From Synchiropus splendidus (taxonomy: Eukaryota > Chordata > Actinopteri > Syngnathiformes > Callionymidae), in contig NC_071336.1 in the NCBI RefSeq assembly GCF_027744825.2, positions 24,243,501 through 24,307,500 of the forward strand: a stretch of DNA of 64,000 nt, written 5' to 3'. The notes below the pieces were generated by a model. It was not told the DNA's origin and searched no databases. It saw nothing but the letters and a program-made list of their open reading frames with translations. Positions 46,443-59,244 of this stretch are shown here, piece by piece. Position numbers and translations under genes: made by a program. Each line of letters begins with the position of its first letter. Within the stretch, counting starts at the first letter, position 1.

Positions 46443-47176
46443 CAAGCCTGGCCAACCCGCCGCTCCCCAACCGCATACAGCTCTTTGCCCAGTTTCATGC
46501 GGCTCTTCACCACATGAGCTGTGAAAATGAGTCTGAAAAGTAAGAGCTATTCCAGCAAATTTTCAAGATGTTAGTCGAAGACTTTGAATCACATTTAACT
46601 TGTAACTTAACCAATGCGCCAATGCGTGTGCCAAGCCCCCCATTCAATGGCAGTGAGAGTCACGGTCCTCAGACTTGGCTCGTCATCACATCCACAATTT
46701 AACATGACTTGGTTCTGCGTTTCACCTTGTCATGACCTAAACTAAACGTGTGGCATTTTAGTCGCCTATTTATTCATCGTTGATCGCTGTGAAGGCTGTC
46801 GAATTCAGTGGAGGGAAGAGTCGGCATGAGATGCTGCAGTCTGCTGCTCACACACACAGAGCAGGGCCACGTTATTGGCGGCATGAGCCACATAAAAATA
46901 TTTATAAATCAAATAAATGCAGCGCACATTTCTGTCTGTGTCGCTTGATATTTCGAAGAGCATCACGGTATAATGTATTAATTTTAAAAACAGATGCACA
47001 AGCGACCCGCGCCGGACGCGAAATGGCAACCGTGTGACATACAGGAATGTGCTTTAACTGCTATACTGCCGCCAAGTCACGTGACTAGCTGTTCAGGTGA
47101 GCCTTGTCTGCCACGCCTACATATTTGTAGCATGTGGCTTTTTGCAGCAACACAGACTACTGGTTGGCCACCCTTG
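46443..47176. mobile_element. 734-bp non-autonomous hAT element
   Basis: The left terminus CAAGCCTGGCCAACC and the right terminus read inward, CAAGGGTGGCCAACC, agree at 13 of 15 bases. Sub-terminal regions on both sides carry GCGGCTCTTTGC/GTGGCTTTTTGC-like words. An exact 8-bp ATGTAAAA repeat flanks it. Short frames inside (for example 46780-47037) show no transposase motif, so it depends on a transposase encoded elsewhere. The interior AT-rich part at 46900-46990 is not otherwise repeated in the window. Confidence 0.8.
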
Positions 47177-47184
47177 ATGTAAAA
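47177..47184. repeat. 8-bp target-site duplication, right (ATGTAAAA)
   Basis: Exact copy of 46435-46442. Confidence 0.85.
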
Positions 47185-50100
47185 CATGGTACAGTATTAG
47201 GCCTAGAGTCAGTCTCTTTATGAATGAGTCTGGACTTGAGTTTGACACCTGGATGTTAGATGCTCTGCTCATGCCATGATGTTCAACCCTGGGTGGGTGA
47301 GGATAGGAGTGATGGCAGAGCTAAACCTCCCTTTTGGTTAACAGGTGGCTCTCTGTTGTCTGTAGATGTATGTGACAAGCTGAGTCATGTGAAGGACCAG
47401 GGCCTCCCCTTCCTCTCGCCCTGTGTAGCTGGGGAATGGGCATGAATATTGCCAATCAATTCTGAAACCCCAAAAGCTCATTTACTGACGTCCCAAGGGC
47501 TGAAAAAGAGAAATAAGGAGACATTACCGACTCCGGTTTTCATTAAGGCCCCTTGCTGCTTCATTGCGCTCAGTATCGACCCGAACGTCCCAGAACATCA
47601 AGCCCAGAGCCGCTTGTGTACGCAATCGAATTATCCAAAACATGACAGCCATTGAAGTCTCTTTTTCTCTCTCCAAAGCAACCGCACCTGCCCACTTTGA
47701 GGGTACAATACCGAATATTGCTGCTGGCGCAGGAGAAAAGTGGGGTTCAATTGCAGATGCTGGAGGGAAGAGGAACGTCCTATCGGCGCGTTCACTGCGG
47801 CGCGGCGTCATAAATTAGCCGCACTGGCTCTTCCAGTGGCTGCGCACATTGTTGCAAGAGCATCGGCCAAGACAGAAGTCGTTAAAGCTGCGTCGGTGGC
47901 TGTAAAACCTGAGCTCACTCGACCCGTGGTGCTTCCTGCAGGCTCTGATGACTGTGAATTGCCGGTACTAAAATACATATCAAGCCTCTTTGGCCCCAAT
48001 GCGTTGACTATATATTCTTTTTCACAAATGATTTAGGAGGAAATGCATGTTTGATGAAGGAGAGATAAAGTCCTTCAGTAGTTTCACTTTGTTCTTTATG
48101 CATATGCTTTAGAAATGCGAAATTTCCTGCAGAAATGTTTTGCTTACTCAGCAGTTATTGAAGCTTTTTGTTAGCATAAACAAGCTGGTCAGAGAAACGC
48201 CTGCCTGAAGGATGAGGATGAGGGATAAACAGGGCTGAATGATAATTGAGGACGGAAGACAATTATGGAGACACAGGCTACGAAATCCTGTTTGAAGTAG
48301 AAACGTTGTTGTTTGCAGTTCTGACATTAAAATAATTTACGGCGTTTAATTTGGCTTCCTTTTGCTCCAAAAAACTTTCAATGCCTGTGTTGTATGATAA
48401 TGGATCGAGACTAAATAAAAAACAGCTTGTGTTTTTAGAGATGACCAGCTGGTTTGGTGTTTGAGGATCGTGAAGGAAGTGGTTAGCTACAGAAGAATTT
48501 TCTCATGTTTGCATTATGGAATTGATTTTTGCCACGACTGGTTAAAGCACTGGCTGCCCAATCTGGGTCTGGGTAGCTACGGGTTTCTGTCCCAAGGGTA
48601 GTGACCACCTGGTGAAGCTTCACAAACCAGTACTTGAAGTTTCATCAGCACATCATGAATAGAAGAGTAGTTTTTCCTTAACAAAGTAATATGTGAGTCA
48701 ATGTCCAATTTTTAAAAGCGATATTCAACAAATCAAACTTTATTCCTAGAGGACAGGTTTTAAAAGAACACATTTATTTGTGTGCACCACCACAGTCTGC
48801 AGTCCTGACCCCACCACCAGACAGGGCAGAACAACCCCACTAAATTCCCAAAGTGCACTGGTAAATAAACATGCTAAACCAGTTAAACCATTATTTAAAA
48901 TCATGAATGACATTATCTAACAGAATAATAAATATGATAAACAACTTGTATATGAAGACTAATACACTCAATACTCTATTCTCTCTCTGTATAAATATAT
49001 TTCATAATGTTCAGAAAGAAGCTGAAAAATGGTGTGAGTGTCTTAAATTTTTGGTATTCATGCGTGATGTAACTCCAATATTTACAGTGAATGACTGAGC
49101 TAAATTGTTTCCTCAGTGATAGCTGTACATCTCTGGACCAGTGAGGGAGCACTTGGGTGTGCCATGTGTCAAGCATGTGGGCCCTAATGTGTTGTTGATG
49201 GTCTTGGTTAACCTGTCAAATGACTGAGGATAAGCTCCTTAATCACATCACTGTCTCCTTGAATTATAATTTACATGAGCGGTCGGGTTAATCTAGAGGG
49301 AAATTGGATTCGACCAGCGGCGTCTCTCTTGGGAAATTTCCACCTTTGAAACGCTCGGGCTCTGACTTTGATTAGAGGACCAATCCTGTTTTCCTGGTTA
49401 GTCAGTTGCATTTTCAGGATGTAAACACGTTTGCTTGTGCTCCTGAGGTTCTGCTCTCATTTCCTTTGAGAGCTCGGCATCGATCTGTGTGTCGATGGAG
49501 GGCTTTTTTGAAGACTATGGTCCAAGTGACATGACTTGAAGAACCGTCCTCAGGCTGTGACTTTTGCTGTATTAAGCTTTCCAAGACACAACGTTCTTGA
49601 GCATTTCAGCTTCAAAGTTGGACTGAACACAGATACTCAAGTGTTCAAGCTTGACATAAATATCAAGATACTTAACCCAGATCACAAGCATGGGGTGATT
49701 TTTCAGCCATGTAATTGTGCTCACTTTCCTGTCAGTGTTGCTCCTGTCAATCGGACTTTCATTTGGATTCAAAATCGAGGAAACAAACTGCTTCCTCTTA
49801 TATCAAATCATCCTCCAACACACCTGATGAGTCATCAAATGTAAAGTGGATTACTAGTGTCACAAAGTGCTCTGCAATAAAGGTGGAAACAACATCACAT
49901 CATTCACCACATCTGTGTGCATTGTTCTTGGTCCAACACTGCTTCCCTTCTCCATGTGACCAAACATCTGTCCTCCAGACTTCTCCATGTTGCTCCGATA
50001 GTTAGATCCTACAGGTCCATTTGTGCTCCTTTCACATACAAATTTGTTTTCTCTGTTTCAAGAGATTTTACTGTCACTTCCATGCCTTCTTTACGTTGGT

Positions 50101-53100
50101 ATTGCTGTTCACCAATATAGCCAATGGGGGGAGCAGCCCGAAGTCAACATTTTATAACGACAAAGTCCAAAATAAACATGGTGTCTGTAAAATACCTATT
50201 GATAATGTACCTCTAGCAGCAGCGTTGTAGGAGGTGGTGGTCGGTGAGGCTGTTAAATATATATCGTGACTGGTGGACGGACATTTCCGCCATTGTTATG
50301 TCTTCTTCATGTCTCCTTAGAGCTACATATCTCTGGCTAACGTACTCCAAAGGCCGGCTCAGATTTCCTCCCCCTCCTCCAACTCAATGACCCACTATCA
50401 TGACTGAACCGAACACAAGTGCAGTTGTCACATTTCCCAGCTCGATTTGATTCAACATCTTTGATTCAACATCATTTAACAATGGTATTTACTCTGCATG
50501 TAAAGATTCTCGTGTTTACACGCAACTGGGCTCCTCCCTCAGCGTGACATTTACTTTCAGCCCGCTGAGCGTTCAAAGGCACACGAGCAGACTGACTGAT
50601 AATCAGCCGGTGGTGACCTTTCCGACTGGTCGACAGTAAATATAATGTCAGTATGATCTCATGTCTCACCTCCAATCATTCTGTGTATGTGCAGAATTTC
50701 TATTGATCTGACAGGCGCGACCTTTCCCATGCTCCGCAGAGTCAGCAACGTGTGAGATGAGCACTCTCACTCAGCGCAGGTATCTCGTAGACACCTCAGA
50801 AATGTCTGGATTTTTACCTCACAACACTGTGATGTAATCGTGGACAGACTTGCCATACTACAAACTGTGGCTCTGTATTCTCAGGCAAGTGTGAGTATGT
50901 TCTTGTTTCACCTGGACCTGGTAACTCTCCTCCAAGTGTTCAATGGATGACTGAGCTCTACGCCCCTAAACTGCGACCACATGACTGGGAAAAGCATTTC
51001 AGAAAGCAGTGATGGGGGGGGAAATACATGTGTCAAATATTGAACAGCAGCTTACCAAACTCTCTCGATGTTGAGCTTCAGAAACAATTACCGGGCCACT
51101 GAAAGGTTTGCGATTGCGCTGGTCGTGAGGGAAGCGAAGCGGGAGGAGTATCGGGTCGGTAATTGCAGCAGTCAGAAATGGTTCTCCCTGGACCCTGGTG
51201 GTCCAGTCAGCCATGGACTAAACACTCATTAGCATTCGTTACTGTCAGATTGAGAGGTATCACACACAGACACGCTTTTGCTCAGGCAACATGAAACACC
51301 AGCAGCAAACTGAAACACTAGCATCTCACCTCAGTGATTAATCCTGGTAACACTGATGATACCGAAAGTTCAAAGGTCGGCCCTACTTCTTCACTTTTCT
51401 TTTGAGGCAAACCCTTCACTAGAAAAATGTCACATACATTTTCAGATTCAGGCTACAATTTGAATGGATGGGCAAATTATACACCACATTGATCAGTAGT
51501 TTAAAAAGTTCATAGACATAAAGGTGACCTTTGAACTTGAGTAAATGTTCCAGCTTTGAGGAGATTTTAGGAAGAAAGCGATGGAATGTGAAGATCTGTT
51601 TTAAAGATTTTTTTCAATAATATGTCATATCTTTTAATTATGTATGCCCCATGTCTATTCATTATTTACATCAAACCAGAAAAAGCTATTACTTTGACTA
51701 TTTTTTTTTGTTATTTGGAGTGTATTATTATTACTATTATTATAATTGTATAAAAGGAATGTTCATTTTTCTCCATTTACTATAGTAACGCTCTACCGAC
51801 CGATCACAAAAACATCTTTTACGGTATCATTTTTACGTATTTTTCATTTTAGATCTTCGGTGTAAGATTTTGGTTCGATAGCACTGTTGTACTATGTGCG
51901 ATGCCTGTCACATCTATTTGCATCAATTGTCAGAACACCCAGATTATAAACAAACAGCTGCTCTGCTCATCTCTCAGGAGCACTGGCGCTTTATGGCTCC
52001 AAAACAAACGGCCATTTATGTCTGCAACAGTCGCAAAGGGAGCATCAGCACCTGATGTGAAATCCCACACTGATGTCAGAGGTGTTTGCTGGCCGATGAA
52101 TCGCATCGATTCTCTATCACACCCTGGAATTGCACTTGTTGAAACTATCCGACCTCCGCTCAGTGATGCAATGCATTTTTAGAAGTATTGATCCGCATGT
52201 ACAATGGGGTTCTGCTATTGCTCTTTCCTTATTGTAGGAAATCGTTGTGTTAAGATGAAGGGACGCAGCATCACCAACGACGGATACAGATGATACTGCT
52301 TTTGAAGGGCTTGAGGAGAAGGGCCAGTGGAGGTTTCTGACAAGCTGTGAGCGTCCGCAAGGCCTGGTTCAACCTTGACTGTCAGCCAACAGTTATCAGT
52401 GAGATGATGGCTCGCTTGTGGCTGCCGAAGTGGCGTCCAGCATGAATTAACTGAAGAAACTGAGGCAACACAGAGATCTAAAAGGTGGTTCAGTTGGGAG
52501 GTCAAGAAGGAGATATAGTGGACTCTAGACATCGAGCTGTCATGCTCCTCCAAGGTCCTTATGGTGATGTGCTCCTCCTTGCCAATACGGGAGGTCGAGG
52601 AGGACGGCGTGCACGAGCCGCTAAAAGGTCGTAAGCATGTGCCGGGACGGCGGCGTAGAGCCAATGAAGCAAGGGAGTGAGTGATGCCCCTTGTTCACGG
52701 CTGTCAGCCAGGTTAATGGAGGGCGCCACAGTTGGCGGCCCACTGACTGACAGGTGCCAAGCGAGACCTTTGTCAAATGGGCACCAAGCCGGCGGTGCCA
52801 GGTTGCTTGCAGCGGTGAAGGGTGATGGCGGTGGGATCACACGCTTGGCGAGGGCTGACGCACGTGACGCTCTGTCTGTCTGGGCCTGTCAGTCAGGGGA
52901 GATCGTATCCCCAGGATGAGCCTGACTCATCAAGCACGCAGGGTCAAGTTGCTGCTCTGTAATGAGAGTCCAGATGATCAGCGGCGCTTTTCACGCTGGC
53001 ACCGTGACCTCCGATCCCTGCTGGCTGCAATGAAAGGACACATCAAAAGCATCTTGGCAGGAAACCACATGTAATGTCAAGGAACGGCGTCATTCAAGCT

Positions 53101-55600
53101 GTGAAAATGCAGAGACGCGTGATCTAAGCACATTTGGACGAGGTGGAAAAGTTTTCATTTGTCAGGCTTAACAGCAGTCGAAAGAAGAACTCGATGAGTG
53201 GACAAAAATCATTTAGCAATTCATGTAACCCGGACTCAACGTCAGGATCAGATAGTCTTATACCTAAAGCAATGCATGCCTGCTGTAGTCTTAGTATTCT
53301 GAATGAACTCTGCTTTCCTCCCGTAGGCCAAAGACATGCGTTATTGCTGGCATATTTGATTTCATGTCTCCAATCTTTTGTCTCTTGCAATGTAGGATAG
53401 CACCGTACCCCAAGACTTTCATGCTTCCAGTGATGGATTATGAAACTGAGAAGTAAAAAAGATTATAATTCCACATCTCTTAACTCTTAAATGCGCACAG
53501 ATACGGGATACTGCCTTTTCTTTAAAGGTCTCAGTGCTGTGTACTCAAGCTCTAGGTTTCCTAGCATCCCATGTGAAAACGGCATGACCTTTAAAACACA
53601 AATGTGCTTGCAAAAATCTCAAATACTGCCATGATGGATGCATCACTGACACTGGTGAGGCGTGCAAAGGAAGCTACAAGGTTGTTACAGCACTGAAGCC
53701 AAGGCCACACTGCTAATTTTTTTTGCTAACAGAGACAGTATTAGCATTTTGCTTATGTGGTAGAATCGATTTCAAGACTTGGGTTGATTGGATCCTCTGT
53801 ATGAACCAGGACAACCGGTGACGTCGCACCATACAAACACCGCAGTGCTGGAAGAATAAATTTTTTTCCCCCTTTTTTGACTTTTTTTAACTTTCTTTTC
53901 CCCTGCCAAACTACTTATGATGAAGACCGTCGGTTGTGAACTTTCTAGGGGAGTTGTTAAGCTGATGAATAAATAAACATACAAATAAATCCTTAATACG
54001 TTGTGAGATTAGGTTGTTAAAATGTAATTATTCCCTATAAAATGCTTCTTTAAATATGTACAGCTCATATAGTTTTTTATTTAAATATAAATATCTGAAG
54101 AGTCTCATTTTAAGAAAATATCTTAATTTTTTTTTCTTTTTTCACTTCATTTTGAGGTACAATAATTATTCCTAAATATGAGAATTGAAGGAATTGCATT
54201 ATTCAACTGAACTTTACATAAAGTTTAGTTAAGTTACAGTCCTAAAACAAAGAAATATTGTCAGTCTGGCAATGTAAGTGCTTCATGCGCCCTTGGTCCA
54301 CTTTCTCCAGGTCTTTTCCAAGATACTAGTTTTGATCCAACAACACGTGACAGACCTCTTGTATCGTGGGGTCAGTTAAGTTGAACCCTTAAGAATTCAT
54401 ACCAACTATTCTGGATACCTTGGATAACAAGTGTCTTGGCTTTGAGTTGTTGGCAACAGGATTTAATGTTGCGTGTTCAAGCTGTCAGTAACCTTTATTT
54501 AAATGGGTAAAATGTCTGGTTGAGATAAAAATGTCTTTTACCAGTGAGACGTTAGAAAGTGTGCCAAATGCGTTTGCAACCACGGGGCTCTCATTCCCCC
54601 TCAACCTCTCACGTAACCAGCCATGATTTGATTATCCTTCCAGTCTCTGTCCTTGTCCGTCCAACACCTGACACCACCCTGGTCCCTCCCTCCTCCCCCT
54701 GCTCTCTATCACTGTCTTCCAAACTGAACATGAAGCTTAATAGGCGTCCCTTCAAACGTGAGCAGTGGAGCCAAACATCACATTTTAATGGTTAAAACAG
54801 GCCGTAACTGTCATGTTAAATATGTGAACTTCCAAACCAGTAGATGAGTTCATTCGCAAAGCAAAAAAAAAGTCCTGATATTTGACATTTCTATTGACGC
54901 CGAGGGTAATGGCATTCCATGTGGAGAGCAGTTCCTGGCAGGTCGGGAGTGATAAGTCTTGGTGACAGAAATACTGTTAGGCTGAAATATATGCAAATAG
55001 ATAAAGGGACGAACAGAGAGGCAGCAGATTTGTCTGACACTCTGCATTACAGGTGGATGGATGAGGCAGTCGAAGACGATGATTCAATAACTGTGAGCTG
55101 ATAACGCTTTGTAAATCCCAGTTGTCGGGAGAACAGGGGAAGGTGCTTAATTATAATGAAAGGGAGTGGGCGGGATGACGCTCCTTTACGTGTCACCTTA
55201 CCTCAGATAAGGGTATCGGGTTTCTACTCACGGACTGTCCAGCTGACAGAATGGGACCAGTCCAGCAGGCTGAGGAGCAAACGCCTGTTTTAATTGGTAA
55301 GTGACCTCACTTAGAGGTGAGGCCTTGACTTCACCGGCGGGGTGGCCCTGTGAGACTCACACCAGAGTCTGAATCTGCTATACAAGGCTTTCAGTGACAT
55401 TTAGAACTTAATATGGAATCATACACTCATTCAGTTTTATTGCCATAGTCGGCTGTTGATTGAAAATGACTTCAGGCATTTTCATTTTTGATGTAGTGGT
55501 TTGTGACAATGTCGCAGTTTCAAATCTCATATCTTGAGGCAACATTAATGAGTTTGGAGCGAATGTTCTCGTGTGTTCATTTGTGACTTGGAATTGTCTG
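47185..55600. other. Mostly unique DNA, no gene seen
   Basis: This is the longest stretch without a bounded mobile element. Open frames up to 149 codons (52215-52664, minus) are unsupported. Repeat-free, enhancer-like blocks lie at 47560-47960, at 52590-52920 (GC-rich, TTGGC and GCCAA half-sites) and at 54890-55190 (ATGCAAAT at 54991-54998 and TTAATTATAATGAA at 55147-55160). A 14-bp perfect tandem duplication is at 50446-50473. AT-rich runs occur at 51600-51850 and 53990-54250. Confidence 0.4.
50446..50473. repeat. Perfect 14-bp tandem duplication
   Basis: TTTGATTCAACATC is present twice head to tail. Confidence 0.9.
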
Positions 55601-55735
55601 TATATGTAATGGTGAGTGAGTGTTTGCCTTGTGCCTATGTGCCCTGTGATGGAAGGTGTGCCCAGCCTTGTGCGCCATGTAGCTGGCATCGTGCCGTCAT
55701 AAGGGGGAATAAGTGGTTGAAAATGAAAAATAGTC
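55601..55735 (+). repeat. Dispersed fish SINE/LINE-tail repeat
   Basis: GTGCCCTGTGATGGAAGGTG is followed by a GCCCAGCC...GTAGCTGGCATCG block and ends GGAATAAGTGGTTGAAAATG (55706-55725). It fits the common fish repeat 'GTGCCCTGTGATGGACTGGCGACC...AGCTGGGATAGG...GGATAAGCGGTTGAAAATGG'. Its terminal motif resembles the 3' end of the LINE at 7 kb (GGATAAGCGGTAGAAG). A 3' tail shared with a partner LINE is how SINE-like elements move. The middle is deleted relative to what I remember. Confidence 0.5.
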
Positions 55736-56544
55736 CAAGGCCCCACTCACCATTAGGGGACTGTGCAGCACAAAACAAAAACAAACTCAAATAAAGTGGT
55801 TGGGTTACGGGCTAAGACGTGGTGCGGCTGCTTGAGTTTCCACTCAGTTCCAAAAGTTCCATATTGGAATATAGCATGGGGTTCATGACGCACAGTGCCG
55901 AGTCAAGGTCATAATCTTATGATCGTCTTCCACACATGTCCTAATCCTGTACTCTAGCATTAACATGGTAGTGGTAACAGATTGTCTAATACAGATTCCT
56001 AAATACATCCCTCCAAAATGGCCCCCTACAGTGCTTTACATGTGGTCACATCTTGGTATTGCGGAAAGACTGATGAACCTATGCGGACAGTGGGGACCAT
56101 AGGACAGCCTCAGGATTATTAATCAAGATGGATTGCTAATCCTAATCTGATTTTGGATCCAGGTAGTGCATGTGTCTTGGTTACCCAACTGCTCGAGCGA
56201 AGACCACCACCTCAAAAGGAACGTCCACATTGGAGGTTGGTGTGTGAAAGGCTCTTCTGTTTCCAGCTCTAATAGTTTTTTTAAACTTTTGGAGGCTCCC
56301 AAAAACGACAAAACCACTGAAACATAAGGCACTCCACAAACATAGGTTTTAAACCTGCTGTTGGAAACTTTGTTACCACTCCTCCAGTGATGCCACAACA
56401 TCTGCTGGGTCTGCAGCTGGGAGGTATGTGCCTTCAACAAATTCCCTCCCATGTGCTGTACATTTTCTCACTCTGAAGGCATCAAATATCGACCATTGTC
56501 AAGTGGAGTAGCGCTGAAGAAGGCCTTCTGTATTGCATGTTGAT
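55736..56544. other. Unique non-coding DNA, no gene seen
   Basis: No gene is seen. A 109-codon minus-strand frame at 56123-56452 has no domain and no supporting signals. Confidence 0.45.
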
Positions 56545-56549
56545 GCACT
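56545..56549. repeat. 5-bp target-site duplication, left (GCACT)
   Basis: Repeated at 57204-57208 immediately outside the TG...CA termini. Confidence 0.6.
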
Positions 56550-57203
56550 TGTCACGGAGTCAAGGTCGTAGGGCGGGACCCAAGCGCAAGTGATGAAAGT
56601 CCCAGTGAGGCAGGAGCGAATCAAAACAGAAACACACAACAGAAAGCGTCACCGAACCAGGAGAAACAAAGCAAAAGTCTAAATGTCCAAACAGAGTCAC
56701 TAAACACGAATAAGAGTCCAACGGAAAGCGTCACCAAACCGGGAGAAAACTAACTTAAATCACAGGGAACTAGAGGAGACGAAAGTACAATGAACCAAGA
56801 GTCAATCACAAAAGAAACCAGGAAACGCACGGAAACAAGACACTAACTCAGGCACCAGGGTTTCAGACTAAGTAATCAAACAAGCTAGCAAGCGCACAGA
56901 ACGACAGAACAAGGAGAGCCGCAAGAAACGAGGAGTTACCACAGGGAACAAAGGAGAGCGTCACGGAACCAGGAGAAAACAAACGAAGTTGGATCACAGG
57001 AAACTGAGTCGAACACAGGAACTAGAGGAGACGACCACAGGGAGCAATAGGAGACGATCTGGCACACGTTGCTGGAGTCCAGGTGCTTTTGTACTTGGGT
57101 GATCAGTGATTGATTGGCTCCAGCCGTGTGCCACACAAACAGGAAGGAAGGCGGGAGAAACCAAACACGACTCAAGGGACAAAATAAAAGCAGACTCATG
57201 ACA
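56550..57203 (-). mobile_element. LTR-like TG...CA element, copy 2 (solo LTR?)
   Basis: The 654-bp element starts TGTCACGGAGTC and ends GACTCATGACA, with GCACT duplicated on both sides. TG...CA ends and a 5-bp duplication are LTR-retrotransposon features. It is the reverse complement of copy 1: TCTGGCACACGTTGCTGGAG at 57058-57077 equals the complement of 39235-39254. Internally GCGTCACCGAACCAGGAGAA-type units recur near 56646, 56727 and 56958, with GGAACTAGAGGAGACGA between them, so the region contains diverged tandem units. There are no retroviral coding motifs. Confidence 0.6.
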
Positions 57204-57208
57204 GCACT
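57204..57208. repeat. 5-bp target-site duplication, right (GCACT)
   Basis: Copy of 56545-56549; the next base also matches. Confidence 0.6.
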
Positions 57209-58477
57209 TGAAACACATTTCTGCTCTTGCTGCGTATCCTGATGCTGTCGGGGAAGCGCCATCTAACACAATGAAAGTGTTAAGGGTTTAGCCACCCAAG
57301 CCGTGGGACCTCAAGTTAATCCCCGCTTTGTGAAGAGCAGCAAGGTATCATAGGTCACGATAACAACATGTGCAGTCGGTGATACAGGTTTTGGTGAACT
57401 TTAAATGAATATTTGGTGCTGAGCCAACTATCTGCTTGGCAGGGCGGATTTTCCTTCACTTTTCTAGGGATGACACAAGCTTAAGGAGCCGTTTAATGAA
57501 AAGTTTTTTTCACTGAACTAATAGAAAAAAATAATTTAGAGTGAAAGAAGTGAGAGAAAACGCATGCAGGTGGAGGCACTGCCATTATTATTATTTTTTT
57601 GGCTGTCAGTTATCTGCATTGTACAGGGGGTACTTGAATATGAAAAGCCTTACAGAGAGGGAGGATGTTGTGGTCTCTGGAGAGTGTGCGAGTCAAAAGA
57701 AGCAAGATTGGACAAGTGCAGCGGGAGTGCAGCCACACTTCATCTCAGGGCTGCCACAAGCCTCTAATTGCTCTGATCAAATTGATGCCGAGTCTTTACC
57801 CAGGGACTCTGCCAGTGTGATAGCCTGTAGCAGCATCATTGACATTGTAATAATTGTTTAATTGCTATGGGCTCCGGCTTCATAAAAAGACTTGTTCACC
57901 TCCTAATGGCCTCTCCTTTCGTCCTTTCCCAACACAGTGTGCGATAGATCTCCCACCGGCATCATTGTCTCCTTCTCTGCTGTAGATTAATGATGAACCC
58001 ATCAAGCCCGAGAACACTGAGGCATTATCCCAGGGCTGACTGTGCTGTAAAAGGGTCAGGGCCCGGTTTAAAATGTTAAAAGCACAGCGTAATAGGACCA
58101 GAACATCTCTCTGCAACAAAATTGGAAATAAATGCCTTTTTTTTCTTTTTTCCTTCAGAGGAATTGAGCGTGCCGAGTCGCTTCTTGCTGGCTACATTTG
58201 AGCTCCGTTAAGTGGCGACGCTTTTAGAAGACATCCTTACAAGGTCATGTTTGGGTCACCCTGCTCCACCCATATCATCATTAAGCTTCTGGATGCAGCC
58301 ATCCGTGAGCTCATTAGCGCTAACTATTTTTCCACAACGGAAAAGCCGAATTAGCTCTTTCAGCTGCCATCTCGTCGTGATGCAGTCCTCGGAATGCCAG
58401 CGCGGTTCCGGAGACCTCAAGTAAACATCTGATCAGTGCCGGTGTGAAGTTTGCAATGTTTATTAAAGTCCTATCAA
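57209..58477. other. Non-coding DNA with conserved-element-like block
   Basis: No gene is seen. The part 57840-58430 is repeat-free with TTTAATTGCT, GATTAATGATG (57985-57995) and CTCATTAGCGCTAACT (58309-58324). This is reminiscent of developmental enhancers. Inference only. Confidence 0.4.
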
Positions 58478-58640
58478 TGACTTAGACTTAGAGACTTGGA
58501 CTTAGACTAGACTTTACTGATCCCTCTGGGATGACTCCCTTCAGGAAATTTACATTTCCAGCAGCAATAGAGGCAAGAAAGGGCATGCAGTCAGGAAGAG
58601 CATCACACAGAAAAAAATAAAAATTAAACTAGATTAAAAT
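58478..58640. repeat. Dispersed repeat fragment (GACTTAGA...TTTACTGATCCCTCTGGGA)
   Basis: Four loose GACTTAGA units are followed by GACTTTACTGATCCCTCTGG, then CTCCCTTCAGGAAATTTACA and an A-rich end. It matches my memory of a fish repeat 'GACTTAGAC...TTTATTGATCCCT...GGAAATT'. The class is unknown. Confidence 0.45.
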
Positions 58641-59244
58641 AGGTTATTGCACCAGCGAGAGGTCTGAGAGCACATTTCTGCTAATTGCTGCTGGGGGGGA
58701 TGGATTTACAGGGGACTTTGACCAGTGAATTCACCTTTGGCAAGTCCTCAGTCGTCCTGCTCTTCACAGCGTTTGATGCAGGGCAACTCTAGAACATACT
58801 GTATTTTGATGTTGGGAAGTGCATTAAAAAGGTTGTCGCTGATGTTGCATCTGTTTAGCATAATGCTTGAATTCAAAAGTTAAGATCATGAATAATGTAA
58901 TGAGGGAAAAAGTAAACACCTTAAAAGCATGAGAGGGTTTTGTTCTAAAAGGAGGGTTGACCTGAAATTCATTCTTTTTTTAAACATGCAAATAGTCAAT
59001 GCAATACAAAGTACACAAGCCCACGATGGAATATTGACGGCTCACAGGTCTAATCCAATAATCAATAGTCACTGCTGCAAAGCACTACTGTTGGATGTCC
59101 ACCTGTGCTGCTGGTGAAGTGTACTCAATTGTCTTCAGTTTAATGCCAAAGTATTTCAGGAGCCAAACTCTCAGTTGGAGCAGGTCATATATCCCATTCA
59201 TTCCCATGGACTGACTCTTGTTCTTCTAACCCGTCCTCACTCCC
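58641..59244. other. Unique non-coding DNA, no gene seen
   Basis: Nothing recognisable is seen beyond ordinary AT-rich sequence. Confidence 0.45.

Noticed and set aside
52215..52664. 149-codon minus-strand open frame
   Set aside because: No domain, low-complexity composition, no upstream or splice context; it overlaps other open frames in GC-richer DNA. Chance is the simplest explanation.
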